This document shows positions 48,118-57,884 of a stretch of DNA of 64,000 bases, piece by piece. Within the stretch, counting starts at the first letter, position 1. The number at the start of each line of letters is the position of its first letter. Source of the DNA: an uncultured Flavobacteriia bacterium (lineage in GTDB: Bacteria > Bacteroidota > Bacteroidia > Flavobacteriales_D > Crocinitomicaceae); NCBI GenBank assembly GCA_903873915.1, contig CAIQQH010000008.1, positions 24,844 to 88,843 of the forward strand, read 5' to 3'. Position numbers and translations under genes: made by a program. The notes beneath the pieces are model-generated. The model did not search any database. It was not told the DNA's origin and saw only the letters and a program-made list of their open reading frames with translations.

Positions 48118-50048
48118 TCCTCCAAAGAATCCATTTCAAGGGTCAAATTTTCCCATTCTTCCATAAATTGATCGAGCGATTCTTTCTTTTCGGCAAAAAC
48201 GGCGAGTGCCTTGTTGGCTGCAACTTCATCTGAATAATCAAGCTCACTGATTTGGGCATTCAATTTTTCGATGGATTGTTCGTGCTCTTTGATCAAATCT
48301 TCCACCTTTTGAATGCGATTGCTCAATTGGTTTTTCCGACGCTTTAACTCCTTCGTCTCCTCGTGACTGCGTTCAGATTTCACCTCTTGAATCACTTGAT
48401 TTTTTTGTTTGGTTTTTTCATTGTCAGGCTGAAACTGAATTTTGAGGTATTCTTTCACATCGAAATGATGAACACGCAAGAGCTTCGCTTGAATTTCCCA
48501 GATGCGATTTGTAAGTCCATCTAAAAATTCACGGTCGTGGGATACAACGATAAATGTTCCCTCATAATTTTTCAGTGCTTCCTTCAAGACCTCCTTGCTT
48601 TGAATGTCAAGATGGTTTGTTGGCTCATCGAGAATTAAAAAATTTGACGGACTCAACAACAGTTGACACAAAGCCAAACGCGTTCGTTCTCCACCCGACA
48701 AAACACCAACTTTCTTATCTACATCTTCACCAGAAAATAAGAAAGCCCCAAGAATACTTCTCAAATCACGACGGATTCCTCCTGTGGCTGCATATTCCAC
48801 CGTCTCTAGTACAGTTTTATTAGGATCAATTTTTTCCGCTTGATCTTGTGCAAAATACGTGATGTTTACATTGTGTCCAAGATGAACCTTTCCGTCTCCA
48901 TCCAACTTATCCAAAATCCGTTTCAGCAAGGTTGATTTCCCTACACCATTTGGTCCTAGCAGTGCAATCTTTTCACCTCGTCCTACCGTAAGATTCGTGC
49001 TATGAAACAATAAATTATCACCGAAAGATTTTCCAAGGTTTTCCATTTCCAATACCCACTTCCCTGGCTGAACAGAAAGCGGAAAAGCAATTTTCATTTT
49101 GGCAATCCCATCACTCTCCACTTCAATTCGCTCTGTTTTATCCAGTTTCTTAATGAGGGACTGAGCAAACGCTGCCTTGTTCTTCTTTGCTCGGAATTTA
49201 TCGATGAGCTCTTCCGCGTGTTTGATGTCCTTGTCCTGTTGTTTCTTCGCAGATTCCAAACGTTCTTTTTCTTCGGCGCGGACCACTTTATATTTCGAGT
49301 AGGCAAAGGGGAAATCATAGATTTTACCAAGGCTAATCTCCAAGGTACGTTTTGTGACATTGTCCAGAAACAATCTATCGTGAGAGATGAGGATAACTGC
49401 ACCTTCAAAACGTTGTAAATAGGTTTCCAACCAACTAATGGAAATGATGTCCAAGTGATTGGTTGGTTCATCCAGCAATAGGACATCCGGACGATTAACA
49501 AGGATTCGAGCCAACTCAGCGCGCATTTGCCATCCTCCTGAGAAGGTACTCAACTCCCGTTCAATCTCATCCGCAGAAAAGCCAAGTCCTGTAAGTGTAG
49601 TCATGATTTTCTCCTCCCATTGAAATCCTTCATTCAAGTTGAACGAATGATTCAACTCATTCACTTGATCGAGCAACGACGCATACTCATCCGATTCATA
49701 ATCGACGCGAACGGTCAATTGATGGTTGACATCATCTATTAGTATTCTAAGTGCATTTAATGTGTCATTCGAAAAAAACAGAAAGTTGAAGACTGTTTGT
49801 GAGGTGTCAATGCGAATGTCTTGAGAGAGGTAACCGACAGTACACTCTTTTGGTTTATGAATATTTCCTTCAGATGGTTTTTGAGTGCCCGCAATTAATT
49901 TAAGAAGAGTAGATTTTCCAGCGCCATTCTTTCCCACCAAACCTACTTTGTCACCTCTATTGATTTGTAGGCTTACATCTTTAAAAAGATATCCTTGCGG
50001 AAGGAACACCCCTAACTTTTCTAAATTAATCATGGTGCAAAGATACAA
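48114..50048 (-). CDS. ABC-F family ATP-binding protein
   Basis: GKNGAGKSTLLK and GPNGVGKSTLLK, FSGGWQMR, LSGGERTR, coiled-coil C-terminus. Confidence 0.95.
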   Translation of the reverse strand: MYLCTMINLEKLGVFLPQGYLFKDVSLQINRGDKVGLVGKNGAGKSTLLKLIAGTQKPSEGNIHKPKECTVGYLSQDIRIDTSQTVFNFLFFSNDTLNALRILIDDVNHQLTVRVDYESDEYASLLDQVNELNHSFNLNEGFQWEEKIMTTLTGLGFSADEIERELSTFSGGWQMRAELARILVNRPDVLLLDEPTNHLDIISISWLETYLQRFEGAVILISHDRLFLDNVTKRTLEISLGKIYDFPFAYSKYKVVRAEEKERLESAKKQQDKDIKHAEELIDKFRAKKNKAAFAQSLIKKLDKTERIEVESDGIAKMKIAFPLSVQPGKWVLEMENLGKSFGDNLLFHSTNLTVGRGEKIALLGPNGVGKSTLLKRILDKLDGDGKVHLGHNVNITYFAQDQAEKIDPNKTVLETVEYAATGGIRRDLRSILGAFLFSGEDVDKKVGVLSGGERTRLALCQLLLSPSNFLILDEPTNHLDIQSKEVLKEALKNYEGTFIVVSHDREFLDGLTNRIWEIQAKLLRVHHFDVKEYLKIQFQPDNEKTKQKNQVIQEVKSERSHEETKELKRRKNQLSNRIQKVEDLIKEHEQSIEKLNAQISELDYSDEVAANKALAVFAEKKESLDQFMEEWENLTLEMDSLED

Positions 50049-50103
50049 TTGCTATCAAGCATAGCAAGATTTGAACGAAGACATCTTGCGAAAATAACGA
50101 CAC

Positions 50104-50134
50104 AAAAAAAGCCCCGTCGGATGGACGGGGCTTT
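50104..50134 (-). terminator. Terminator of gldKLMN operon
   Basis: aaagccccgtc-ggatg-gacggggcttt, T-run on minus strand. Confidence 0.85.
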
Positions 50135-50146
50135 AGTGATTTCAGA

Positions 50147-51154
50147 TTAGAAACTCCAAACATCATGTTCGATGGTTCGAATTTCCTCTTTGATTTTTTC
50201 TGCTTCCATGAGTGCATCCGCACCCATACGATAGGATTCAATGTTACGATCGAAAGTATTGCTCTCTTTGTAAATTGTACTGCTAAATCTACGTTTCCAG
50301 AACAAGTCATCAAAACTCATCCATTGCGCATCATTTTGATCGTTGTAGACAAAATAGTTGTTCAATACAAAACGGCACTGTGGGAAGTACAACCAGAACT
50401 TTTCCTCTAGTTTCTGAATTGTTCCATCATCATCCTTCTGGAAAACCACTGGAGCAATAGCTATAATTCTCACATCAAGCACAGAACGCTCCTTATCGAA
50501 GAACCAATCCTCTTTTAAACGAAACTGAACAATATCTTTTGATGTGAACCAACTGGTATCGCGCGCTGGATATACATATTCAATAGTACCATCAGCTAAG
50601 GTTCTTGTACTATCTTCACCAAAGCTATTTGCCAAAGCTGTTGTAGACTGAGCACCCAATTTTCCAAAATAGCTAAACAATACATTTCTGTAAATACTAT
50701 CAGTATAAAAATTCAAACCAGGTTGAGTTGGATCAACAGGATATTTCAGTTGATCACCATCCAAGATATTGAAATCATTGGGATTATATGGAGAAAACAA
50801 TCGAATATCACCTGCCAAAATATGATGCTTTAGTACGGTCCACAAACTCCATCTACTGGAATTCTTTACCCAATTACCCGCTGCATCGTACTCATCCATA
50901 GGAAAATATAAGGGCAAATTAATTTTCTCACGAACATCAATGTATTCCCAAGCACGCTTGCTCCAAACCACATCTGCTTCACGCACATATTCGTAAGGAA
51001 TCAATCGTTTCGTAGGAATATGCTGTTGGATAAATACTCCATCAACGATTCCATCTACAGGAACATTTATTGGTCCTCCATTTATTCCTTCAGGCTGAGC
51101 CTGAGAAAAGAATGCAGCCACCAAAGCGCTTGAAACAATAACTAGCCTTTTCAT
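50147..51154 (-). CDS. gldN: Gliding motility/T9SS protein GldN (PorN)
   Basis: IREADVVWSKRAWEYIDVREKINLPLYFP-like sequence; last gene of gldKLMN. Confidence 0.95.
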   Translation of the reverse strand: MKRLVIVSSALVAAFFSQAQPEGINGGPINVPVDGIVDGVFIQQHIPTKRLIPYEYVREADVVWSKRAWEYIDVREKINLPLYFPMDEYDAAGNWVKNSSRWSLWTVLKHHILAGDIRLFSPYNPNDFNILDGDQLKYPVDPTQPGLNFYTDSIYRNVLFSYFGKLGAQSTTALANSFGEDSTRTLADGTIEYVYPARDTSWFTSKDIVQFRLKEDWFFDKERSVLDVRIIAIAPVVFQKDDDGTIQKLEEKFWLYFPQCRFVLNNYFVYNDQNDAQWMSFDDLFWKRRFSSTIYKESNTFDRNIESYRMGADALMEAEKIKEEIRTIEHDVWSF

Positions 51155-51173
51155 ATTGCCTTAATTTAATTAT

Positions 51174-52940
51174 TTACTGAACTGTAATGATAGTTGCCAT
51201 GTTTCCTGAATACCCCATCCCTTTGTATTTGGCAGAGATACTCACTTTAGCTCCTGGACGTGTTTGCTTTAACAATGAAATTGCATCTGCAGTCAATGTT
51301 GGACCTGAACCCATAATTGATCTTGGCGCTCCCGAGACAGTAATCTCCCAAGATGCGACCTCAAAAGTTGCACTTAGAGGAATTTCCGGTGGGTATCTCG
51401 CAAACAATCGAGTCATTGAAGCAACAGCTGTTTTACTTACAGTTGAACCAGTTCCCAGCGTTCCAAGATATACTTGCGGCGGCGGCAGGTTAGAAACTCT
51501 AAATTTATAGGTACCTACCTTAGCATTTTTATTGCCTTTAGATGATTTTCCATAAATATCAATAGACGCTTCTCTACCCGTGGTCGTTACTGTTCCGATA
51601 TACTGACCAGATTTCTTGCCTGGTTTCAAGGTTACCCCTGTACCACGAAGGTCAGTTTTCTCGTATCCAGCGGCTACACCCTCAACTAGGTTGTTATATC
51701 CTCTGTAGAGAACGTTCATCTCCGGTAGAGATACAGTTCCCTGAGGTTTAACGATCACAATTTTCTTTTCCCAATTTTCTGTTTTCGTGCTTCCGAATTT
51801 ATTCGTAATTGAAACCGTACCTTTCAATACCATTTCGTTACCTCCTGAAGCTCTAGTACGGATAATACCCATACCATTCTTAGTTTCAGAAACAGATGCA
51901 CCTTGGGTTACATTAACCACTGGTTGTCTGTCAGAATCAAAAGCTGCCATCATTACTGATACTTCGATGTCTCCTCCTTCAGTTGCGACTTCGTCACCTA
52001 AGGCAATGGCCATGATTTTGTTAAACGAGTATTCACTGCCACCTACACGCTCTTGAATTAAAGCGATTGCCTCAGCACGTGCAGCGAGTATTTCATTTTG
52101 CATTGAAGACAAAGATGCAATCGCAGCTACAGATGGTGAGTGGTCGAAAGTTTTTCCAATCCAATGTACACCAGGAATTTCATGCACTGTGCTTTTTTCT
52201 TGCTTCGTCAATTTGGCATAGATCTTTTTAATTACATCTTTATCCGCATTGTTCACATTCGAAGCTTTAATCGCTTTGTCAATTTGCGCATTCAAATCTT
52301 CAAAATCTTTGAATGCGTTGATTTTAGGTGCCTTGAAAGAATACTTCTTTCCTCCATCCGGCATCCATGAATTCGCAATTTTCTCAGTCAATTCAGTGCG
52401 GTAGTCGTTGTAACTGTTCCACAACTTCATGCCTGCTCCACTGGCTTTCGGGTTTTTAATGTCCTCGCCAATCATGATTTCCATTGCCTCATCGTACTTG
52501 TCCTTACCAGCTACATGCTCTAGGTGCATACGTGTAGGTAAAAGCGGATCATTTGCTGAGTACTTTTTGAAGATAATACTTTCCTTACCACCTTTTGTAG
52601 TTACATCTTCACCACATTTTTTTAGAATCTCAATTTTGATGTCATCAATCATCTTGATTCTCTCTGCAGTCATTTTATCAATATCTTCGATAACCGCCAG
52701 GTAATATTTCGCTTTCTTTTGTTTTGCCGGTATAGTTTTATCCGCCGCCACTGATGAAATTTCACCTTTCTTTTCAGCTCCACGAGCATACTCACTAAGG
52801 TTTGCTACTTGGATGTTTTCCTCGATTGCAACGAATGCATCGAGTATTGATTTTGATACGTTAAGGGCTAGAAGTGCGGTAAGTACTAAGTACATCATAC
52901 CGATCATCTTCTGCCTAGGGGTTTCTTTTCCTCCTGCCAT
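51174..52940 (-). CDS. gldM: Gliding motility/T9SS motor protein GldM (PorM)
   Basis: MAGGKETPRQKMIGMMYLVLTALLALNVSKSILDAFVAIEENI; DUF/Ig-like repeats. Confidence 0.97.
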   Translation of the reverse strand: MAGGKETPRQKMIGMMYLVLTALLALNVSKSILDAFVAIEENIQVANLSEYARGAEKKGEISSVAADKTIPAKQKKAKYYLAVIEDIDKMTAERIKMIDDIKIEILKKCGEDVTTKGGKESIIFKKYSANDPLLPTRMHLEHVAGKDKYDEAMEIMIGEDIKNPKASGAGMKLWNSYNDYRTELTEKIANSWMPDGGKKYSFKAPKINAFKDFEDLNAQIDKAIKASNVNNADKDVIKKIYAKLTKQEKSTVHEIPGVHWIGKTFDHSPSVAAIASLSSMQNEILAARAEAIALIQERVGGSEYSFNKIMAIALGDEVATEGGDIEVSVMMAAFDSDRQPVVNVTQGASVSETKNGMGIIRTRASGGNEMVLKGTVSITNKFGSTKTENWEKKIVIVKPQGTVSLPEMNVLYRGYNNLVEGVAAGYEKTDLRGTGVTLKPGKKSGQYIGTVTTTGREASIDIYGKSSKGNKNAKVGTYKFRVSNLPPPQVYLGTLGTGSTVSKTAVASMTRLFARYPPEIPLSATFEVASWEITVSGAPRSIMGSGPTLTADAISLLKQTRPGAKVSISAKYKGMGYSGNMATIITVQ

Positions 52941-53003
52941 GATAAATTAATTTTTATTGGTTTGCAATAAACTTAATGTTCAATAAATTAAAAGTAACAG
53001 ATG

Positions 53004-53819
53004 TTAACCTTTAGTTATCGTCATAGCTTTCAGCATATTTCCATACACGTTATTCAGATCCGTAAGGTTCCTAGACAACATTGCCATGTTTTCTTTGTAT
53101 ATACGTGTATCTTCCGCAGAGTCAGATAGATTTTTCATCATATTCACAACTTGTGCTTGGAATTTCTCAGTTGCCTCAAGATGTGAAGAAGAACCTTTCA
53201 ATTGAAGTTCGTACACATTGTTAAGTGCAGCAAGATTTTTAGATACTTTTTGCATTTGCTCACCAAATGACTCGCCTTCAGCAGTTGAAGAAGTCAATCC
53301 AGCAATCGATACAGACGCACGCTCATACGCTTCGGAGAGAGACGCTACTTTTACAGAAGCCGCCTGAAGGCTTGATACGTAATCGTCTGTTGCAGCTACA
53401 GCAGTAGTAATCCCTTTCAATTGAGATGCATTGTCTGCTAAAGTGCGCATTCCATCTCCTAAACGCTCTAGTAAAGCTCCATCGATTTTTGCCTCTGCAA
53501 GCATTTTGTCCAATTGGTCAGTGATCCCAGAACCACCGCGACCTCCACGTCCTCCGGCAGGAAGATTTTCGTGATCCAATTCATCTGAGTGACCTAGCGC
53601 CAATTCAGGATACACAAGTTCCCAATTTGGATCTTCATGAATCGGCTCAAATGCCGAGAATGCGAAGATTAATGCTTCTGTTCCTAAACCGATGATCAAC
53701 ATCAGTGATGCAAACGGCCAATGTTGAATCTTAAACAACGCCCCTACGATTACGACTGCTGCACCAAATCCATACAGCTTTGCCATAAACTTTTTCCATC
53801 CTTTACTTCCTGGTTTCAT
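53004..53819 (-). CDS. gldL: Gliding motility/T9SS motor protein GldL (PorL)
   Basis: Two TMs: KLYGFGAAVVIVGALFKIQHWPFASLMLIIGLGTEALIFAFSAFEP. Confidence 0.97.
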   Translation of the reverse strand: MKPGSKGWKKFMAKLYGFGAAVVIVGALFKIQHWPFASLMLIIGLGTEALIFAFSAFEPIHEDPNWELVYPELALGHSDELDHENLPAGGRGGRGGSGITDQLDKMLAEAKIDGALLERLGDGMRTLADNASQLKGITTAVAATDDYVSSLQAASVKVASLSEAYERASVSIAGLTSSTAEGESFGEQMQKVSKNLAALNNVYELQLKGSSSHLEATEKFQAQVVNMMKNLSDSAEDTRIYKENMAMLSRNLTDLNNVYGNMLKAMTITKG

Positions 53820-53868
53820 AGTTTTCCTTTTTTTTGGTTTTAATTAATTTACTACTTTTTGTTTATTC

Positions 53869-55434
53869 TTAGCGAAGTTGGATGTCGCTTTGAATTTCTT
53901 CGCCTCCCTCACGAGTAAAATCTTTTCCTCCTCGTCCTAGGTGAGTCATTACGTTTCGGTAACCGATGTATGACTTGGCAGTGTCTTGGTATTCATACGT
54001 TCGTGATGCATTCTGGAGATAGAATCCGATGTCTTTCCAAGATCCTCCACGAAGCACTTTACGCTTCGCTGATGGCGGATCCCAATCCATCGCATCATAG
54101 CGATAATCTGTATTCATGTCGTGAGAGAATTCATACATTGACTCATCAAATGCAGTTTCACACCACTCGGAAACGTTTCCAGCCATACAATATAGACCCC
54201 ATCCGTTTGGATTGTATGTAAATACTTTCACCGTATGGAAACCTCCATCCTCGAAGTATCTTCCACGCATCGGCTTGAAGTTGCCTAAGAAACAACCATT
54301 TCCATTTCTAATATATGGTCCACCCCATGGGAATTGAGACATATTTAAATCTCCTCGTGAAGCGCGTTCCCACTCTGCCTCAGTTGGCAAACGGAAATCA
54401 TTCACAAACAAATCACCCATTGCAACCAACCAGTTGTTCAACAGCTGTGTTCTCCAAACAGAAAATGCTTTTGCTTGGAACCAAGTCACACCAACTACAG
54501 GGTAGTTGTCATACGCAGGATGCCAAAAATACATGTTCGTCATTGGGTCATGGAACGAGTAAGTAAAATCACGTACCCAACATAATGTATCCGGGTACAC
54601 ATTAATTACTTCGTCGATGATGAATCTATTTCTGTCAGTATGACCCCGTAAAGCATTGTTTTGTCCTTTCTTATTAAAGTACCCCATATCTAAATCCTGA
54701 CCTTGAGGCTCACCCGTAAATGGATGTTCAGGAGTATTTAGGTTACGGTGATCTTGAGACTGTTTTGAACCTGGATCTTGAACGGTTCCAGACGGTGCAA
54801 ATCCACCATTTTCAATTTCGATACGTCCACGTTTTGCGGCTTCGCGGTAATCAATCCAATAATAACGGAACATCAATTTACGTGTATCGATTTCTCTTCT
54901 TTTGTAGAAGCGTTCTGGTTGAGGATAATACATATCGGCCAAAATAGGAACGATGTCTGGATCGGCGTAATCAAAATTACGGTCCCAATTCAATGAGAAA
55001 ATTTGACGATTCATGTCACGCTCGGCCGGATCGTATTCCACATATTCCAAAGACCCTTCATCAAAATACATGTCGGAGTAGTTGATGTACTTTCCAGCAT
55101 CATCATCTTCAGTCAATTCTGACATGTAGATTTTATCGCGAGCAATTGAGTCACGCACCCATTCTACGAATTGGCGGTACTCGTTGTTCGAGATTTCCGT
55201 TTGGTCCATGTAAAAAGCCTGAATGGATACCGTCTTCGCCCTAGTTTGGTGAAGGAATGGTACATCTTGGTCATTTTCACCCATGGTATATGACCCCGCA
55301 GGAATATACACCATACCCAATGGAATTTCGGGTTGGTACACTGGTCTACCCATTGCACCGGTCAGATGGCCTGTTCTTGTACTACAAGAAACAAGCAGCG
55401 CACCTGCCATACCAATTAACAAAAGTTTTTTCAT
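53869..55434 (-). CDS. gldK: T9SS ring lipoprotein GldK (PorK)
   Basis: Lipobox LVSCST; FGE-sulfatase fold: MVYIPAGSYTMGENDQD...FYMDQTEISNNEYRQFV...FRLPTEAEWERASRG...VLRGGSWKD. Confidence 0.96.
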   Translation of the reverse strand: MKKLLLIGMAGALLVSCSTRTGHLTGAMGRPVYQPEIPLGMVYIPAGSYTMGENDQDVPFLHQTRAKTVSIQAFYMDQTEISNNEYRQFVEWVRDSIARDKIYMSELTEDDDAGKYINYSDMYFDEGSLEYVEYDPAERDMNRQIFSLNWDRNFDYADPDIVPILADMYYPQPERFYKRREIDTRKLMFRYYWIDYREAAKRGRIEIENGGFAPSGTVQDPGSKQSQDHRNLNTPEHPFTGEPQGQDLDMGYFNKKGQNNALRGHTDRNRFIIDEVINVYPDTLCWVRDFTYSFHDPMTNMYFWHPAYDNYPVVGVTWFQAKAFSVWRTQLLNNWLVAMGDLFVNDFRLPTEAEWERASRGDLNMSQFPWGGPYIRNGNGCFLGNFKPMRGRYFEDGGFHTVKVFTYNPNGWGLYCMAGNVSEWCETAFDESMYEFSHDMNTDYRYDAMDWDPPSAKRKVLRGGSWKDIGFYLQNASRTYEYQDTAKSYIGYRNVMTHLGRGGKDFTREGGEEIQSDIQLR

Positions 55435-55551
55435 TCTACCTCTTTTTTATCAACTTCCGGACACCAATTTCAACTATCTACAGGATCAATCAGTATGGTT
55501 GTAACGGAACTTACCTAATTGGGGTTACAAATATTGTTATTTTTTTTTATT

Positions 55552-56481
55552 CTACAACCATCTTGGATGCGCAGCCTTTGTTACAGGCGGCGGTGGAAGG
55601 AAGTAGCAATACTTCACCATGATCTCGTGTGAACCGCGAGAAACACTGGCTAATTTGTTCGTTGTAATATCGTATGAGTAGCCAACAGTCATGTTTTTAA
55701 TCGGCATAAATCCAAGCATTAGTCCGATGGCATCCACCGTTCTATAAGTTAAGCCACCATAAGCCATGCCTCTCCATAAATAGCGAACATTTAAGTCAGC
55801 ACTAAATTTAACCAAATCAGTTCTTAACAAAACTTGAGCATCGATGTCGCCTCCAAGCACGTTTGTAAACTTTTTACCTCCCATGATGAAGTAGTGACGC
55901 GCTGTTTGATACGATTGTGTCGCCGACCCACCTTGAAGTAAAGATTCGGAAACATGTGTAGAAGAGATTCCTGCATAATAGTTTTGAGTTCCTTTCCAGT
56001 ACAAACCGAAATTCAAATCTAAACTCGTGGCCGCAAAACCAACGGGCAGTGTATTGTCAAGAGTGGTCGTTGGTGGCACCCAAACTGGCGACATCCCAAA
56101 ATTTATTATTCCGACGCCTACCCCAATACCTAAGGTACCCGCGGAACCAATCTGCAATGGATATGAATAATTCAACAACAAGTTGTTTTGACGTGAAAAA
56201 CCAATGGCATCATGGAAGAAAGAAATACCCACTCCACCTGGAAAAAATCGATTTAAGTTTGCCTCCACATTCAACATTGCAGAATTTGGCGCTCCGTTCA
56301 CTTTATCCCATTGATTGCGGTACAAAGTTGTCGCACAGATACCTTCATCGATACCCGTTTCCCCTGGATTGAAAGTCATTTTATTGTATATAAAATGAGT
56401 CACAAGAGGGTCTTGTTGCGCATAAATCGATCCGTAAATCGATGAAACACAAGTAAATAACACAAGTAATATCTTCTTCAT
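55552..56481 (-). CDS. PorP/SprF family type IX secretion membrane protein
   Basis: QQDPLVTHFIYNKMTFNPGETGID...YRNQWDKVNGAPNSAMLNVE...YSYDITTNKLASVSRGSHEIMVKYCY. Confidence 0.93.
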   Translation of the reverse strand: MKKILLVLFTCVSSIYGSIYAQQDPLVTHFIYNKMTFNPGETGIDEGICATTLYRNQWDKVNGAPNSAMLNVEANLNRFFPGGVGISFFHDAIGFSRQNNLLLNYSYPLQIGSAGTLGIGVGVGIINFGMSPVWVPPTTTLDNTLPVGFAATSLDLNFGLYWKGTQNYYAGISSTHVSESLLQGGSATQSYQTARHYFIMGGKKFTNVLGGDIDAQVLLRTDLVKFSADLNVRYLWRGMAYGGLTYRTVDAIGLMLGFMPIKNMTVGYSYDITTNKLASVSRGSHEIMVKYCYFLPPPPVTKAAHPRWL

Positions 56482-56624
56482 AACAAGATTATTCTCATAA
56501 ATAGTTTGTATGGAAAATCACCCTACGGCAATCCCAATAGGCGACTAAAATAGTAATTTTTATTTAATTGTGAAATTTTTTTCCGCAAATGGACTTCGTT
56601 TGTTTTTCACAAAACGATTTTAAA

Positions 56625-57797
56625 TCAAGATAATTTCTGGTAAGTCTTCCACCACAAATCAGGAATTTCATTTTTCATTGCCAACTCATAATCCATTGCA
56701 TCGCAAGGAACTAAGTGATGTCTCTCATAAGAACTACCTTTTTGCGGAGGGTAAGGAATTTCCATCCACCAGCGTTCAGATCGGTTGCTTTTGTAGAAGA
56801 TCAACTCTTCCTTAAAATCATTTATGTGCACAATGAATTTTAGATAATCGCGCTTGCTGCCAATTGGAAAATCCCCCTTACGCTGAGAAACACCGTCTAA
56901 AAAATACCAAAGAATCTGGGCCAAGAGCGCAGAAGCACTTCCTGCTTCAAACTCAGGATAATAATTAAATACTCCCATTGAGGTCAGCTTGTCGCTAAGA
57001 CCTGCATATTTGGCGATTTGACAGATCTGATCTGCGTAAAAACCATTTGGTGACGTATACCATGGTTCGCGAAGTTCAGATCCACGGATGCTTGAGAAAT
57101 CGATGGAAAGAAGATCTGAATTTCGCAGATGTGGTTCAGCTTTTCTAAAATTCGCATTGTAATCACCAAGACGACAGATGTCAAAATACAACTTATCGAA
57201 CAAGTCGAATTCTTCTCTCGACACAAACGGCGACTGTGCACCGATGTTGGCATGGTTAAACAAATAGCACGGCCGCTGCATGAGTAATTGACTCAAGTAA
57301 CCTTCGGCATGCGATTCCGCTTCCGGACTACCGAGATCAAGTGAATAGTCGACAGAACAGATGTTAACGACTTGTTCAAGTGCCGCATAGCCTTTATACA
57401 TGGCGATAGTCAAATCCTGACTACCTCCAACCAACAAAGGGATCACGCCTAGCTTAACGCACTCTTGAATGATTTGTGAAACGGCAAAATAGGTATCATC
57501 CATAGTTGACCCTGGAAGCACATCACCCAAATCGTACAAGGGCATTTCCCAACCAACGCCGAGGTATAATGAGTTTAACAAATGTCTAAATTGCTCAGGA
57601 TTGTGGGGGCATGCTTTTTTATCTCCCCGGTACTCGGGAACATGAAAAATGGCAACACCACCTTTCTTTAATTCAGGGAATCCTGATGCTGTGTTAAACG
57701 ATTGAATAGCACTTCCGATCTGATTCGCGCGGTACTTTTCTTCACCACCGAGTGGCAACAAATAGATCGAAATGTCTTTCATTGATTTTTTTTTCAA
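56625..57797 (-). CDS. Formimidoylglutamase/arginase (ureohydrolase) family protein
   Basis: LLVGGSQDLTIAMYKGY, SVDYSLDLG, LSIDFSSIRGSE; degenerate metal-ligand positions. Confidence 0.75.
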   Translation of the reverse strand: MKKKSMKDISIYLLPLGGEEKYRANQIGSAIQSFNTASGFPELKKGGVAIFHVPEYRGDKKACPHNPEQFRHLLNSLYLGVGWEMPLYDLGDVLPGSTMDDTYFAVSQIIQECVKLGVIPLLVGGSQDLTIAMYKGYAALEQVVNICSVDYSLDLGSPEAESHAEGYLSQLLMQRPCYLFNHANIGAQSPFVSREEFDLFDKLYFDICRLGDYNANFRKAEPHLRNSDLLSIDFSSIRGSELREPWYTSPNGFYADQICQIAKYAGLSDKLTSMGVFNYYPEFEAGSASALLAQILWYFLDGVSQRKGDFPIGSKRDYLKFIVHINDFKEELIFYKSNRSERWWMEIPYPPQKGSSYERHHLVPCDAMDYELAMKNEIPDLWWKTYQKLS

Positions 57798-57884
57798 ATC
57801 TACTTGAAAGCATTCATCACTCGAAAGATGACTTAAAAAGTATTAAAGAACAAAAAGTGAATAACTGAAAACTGTGGTGCTCTT

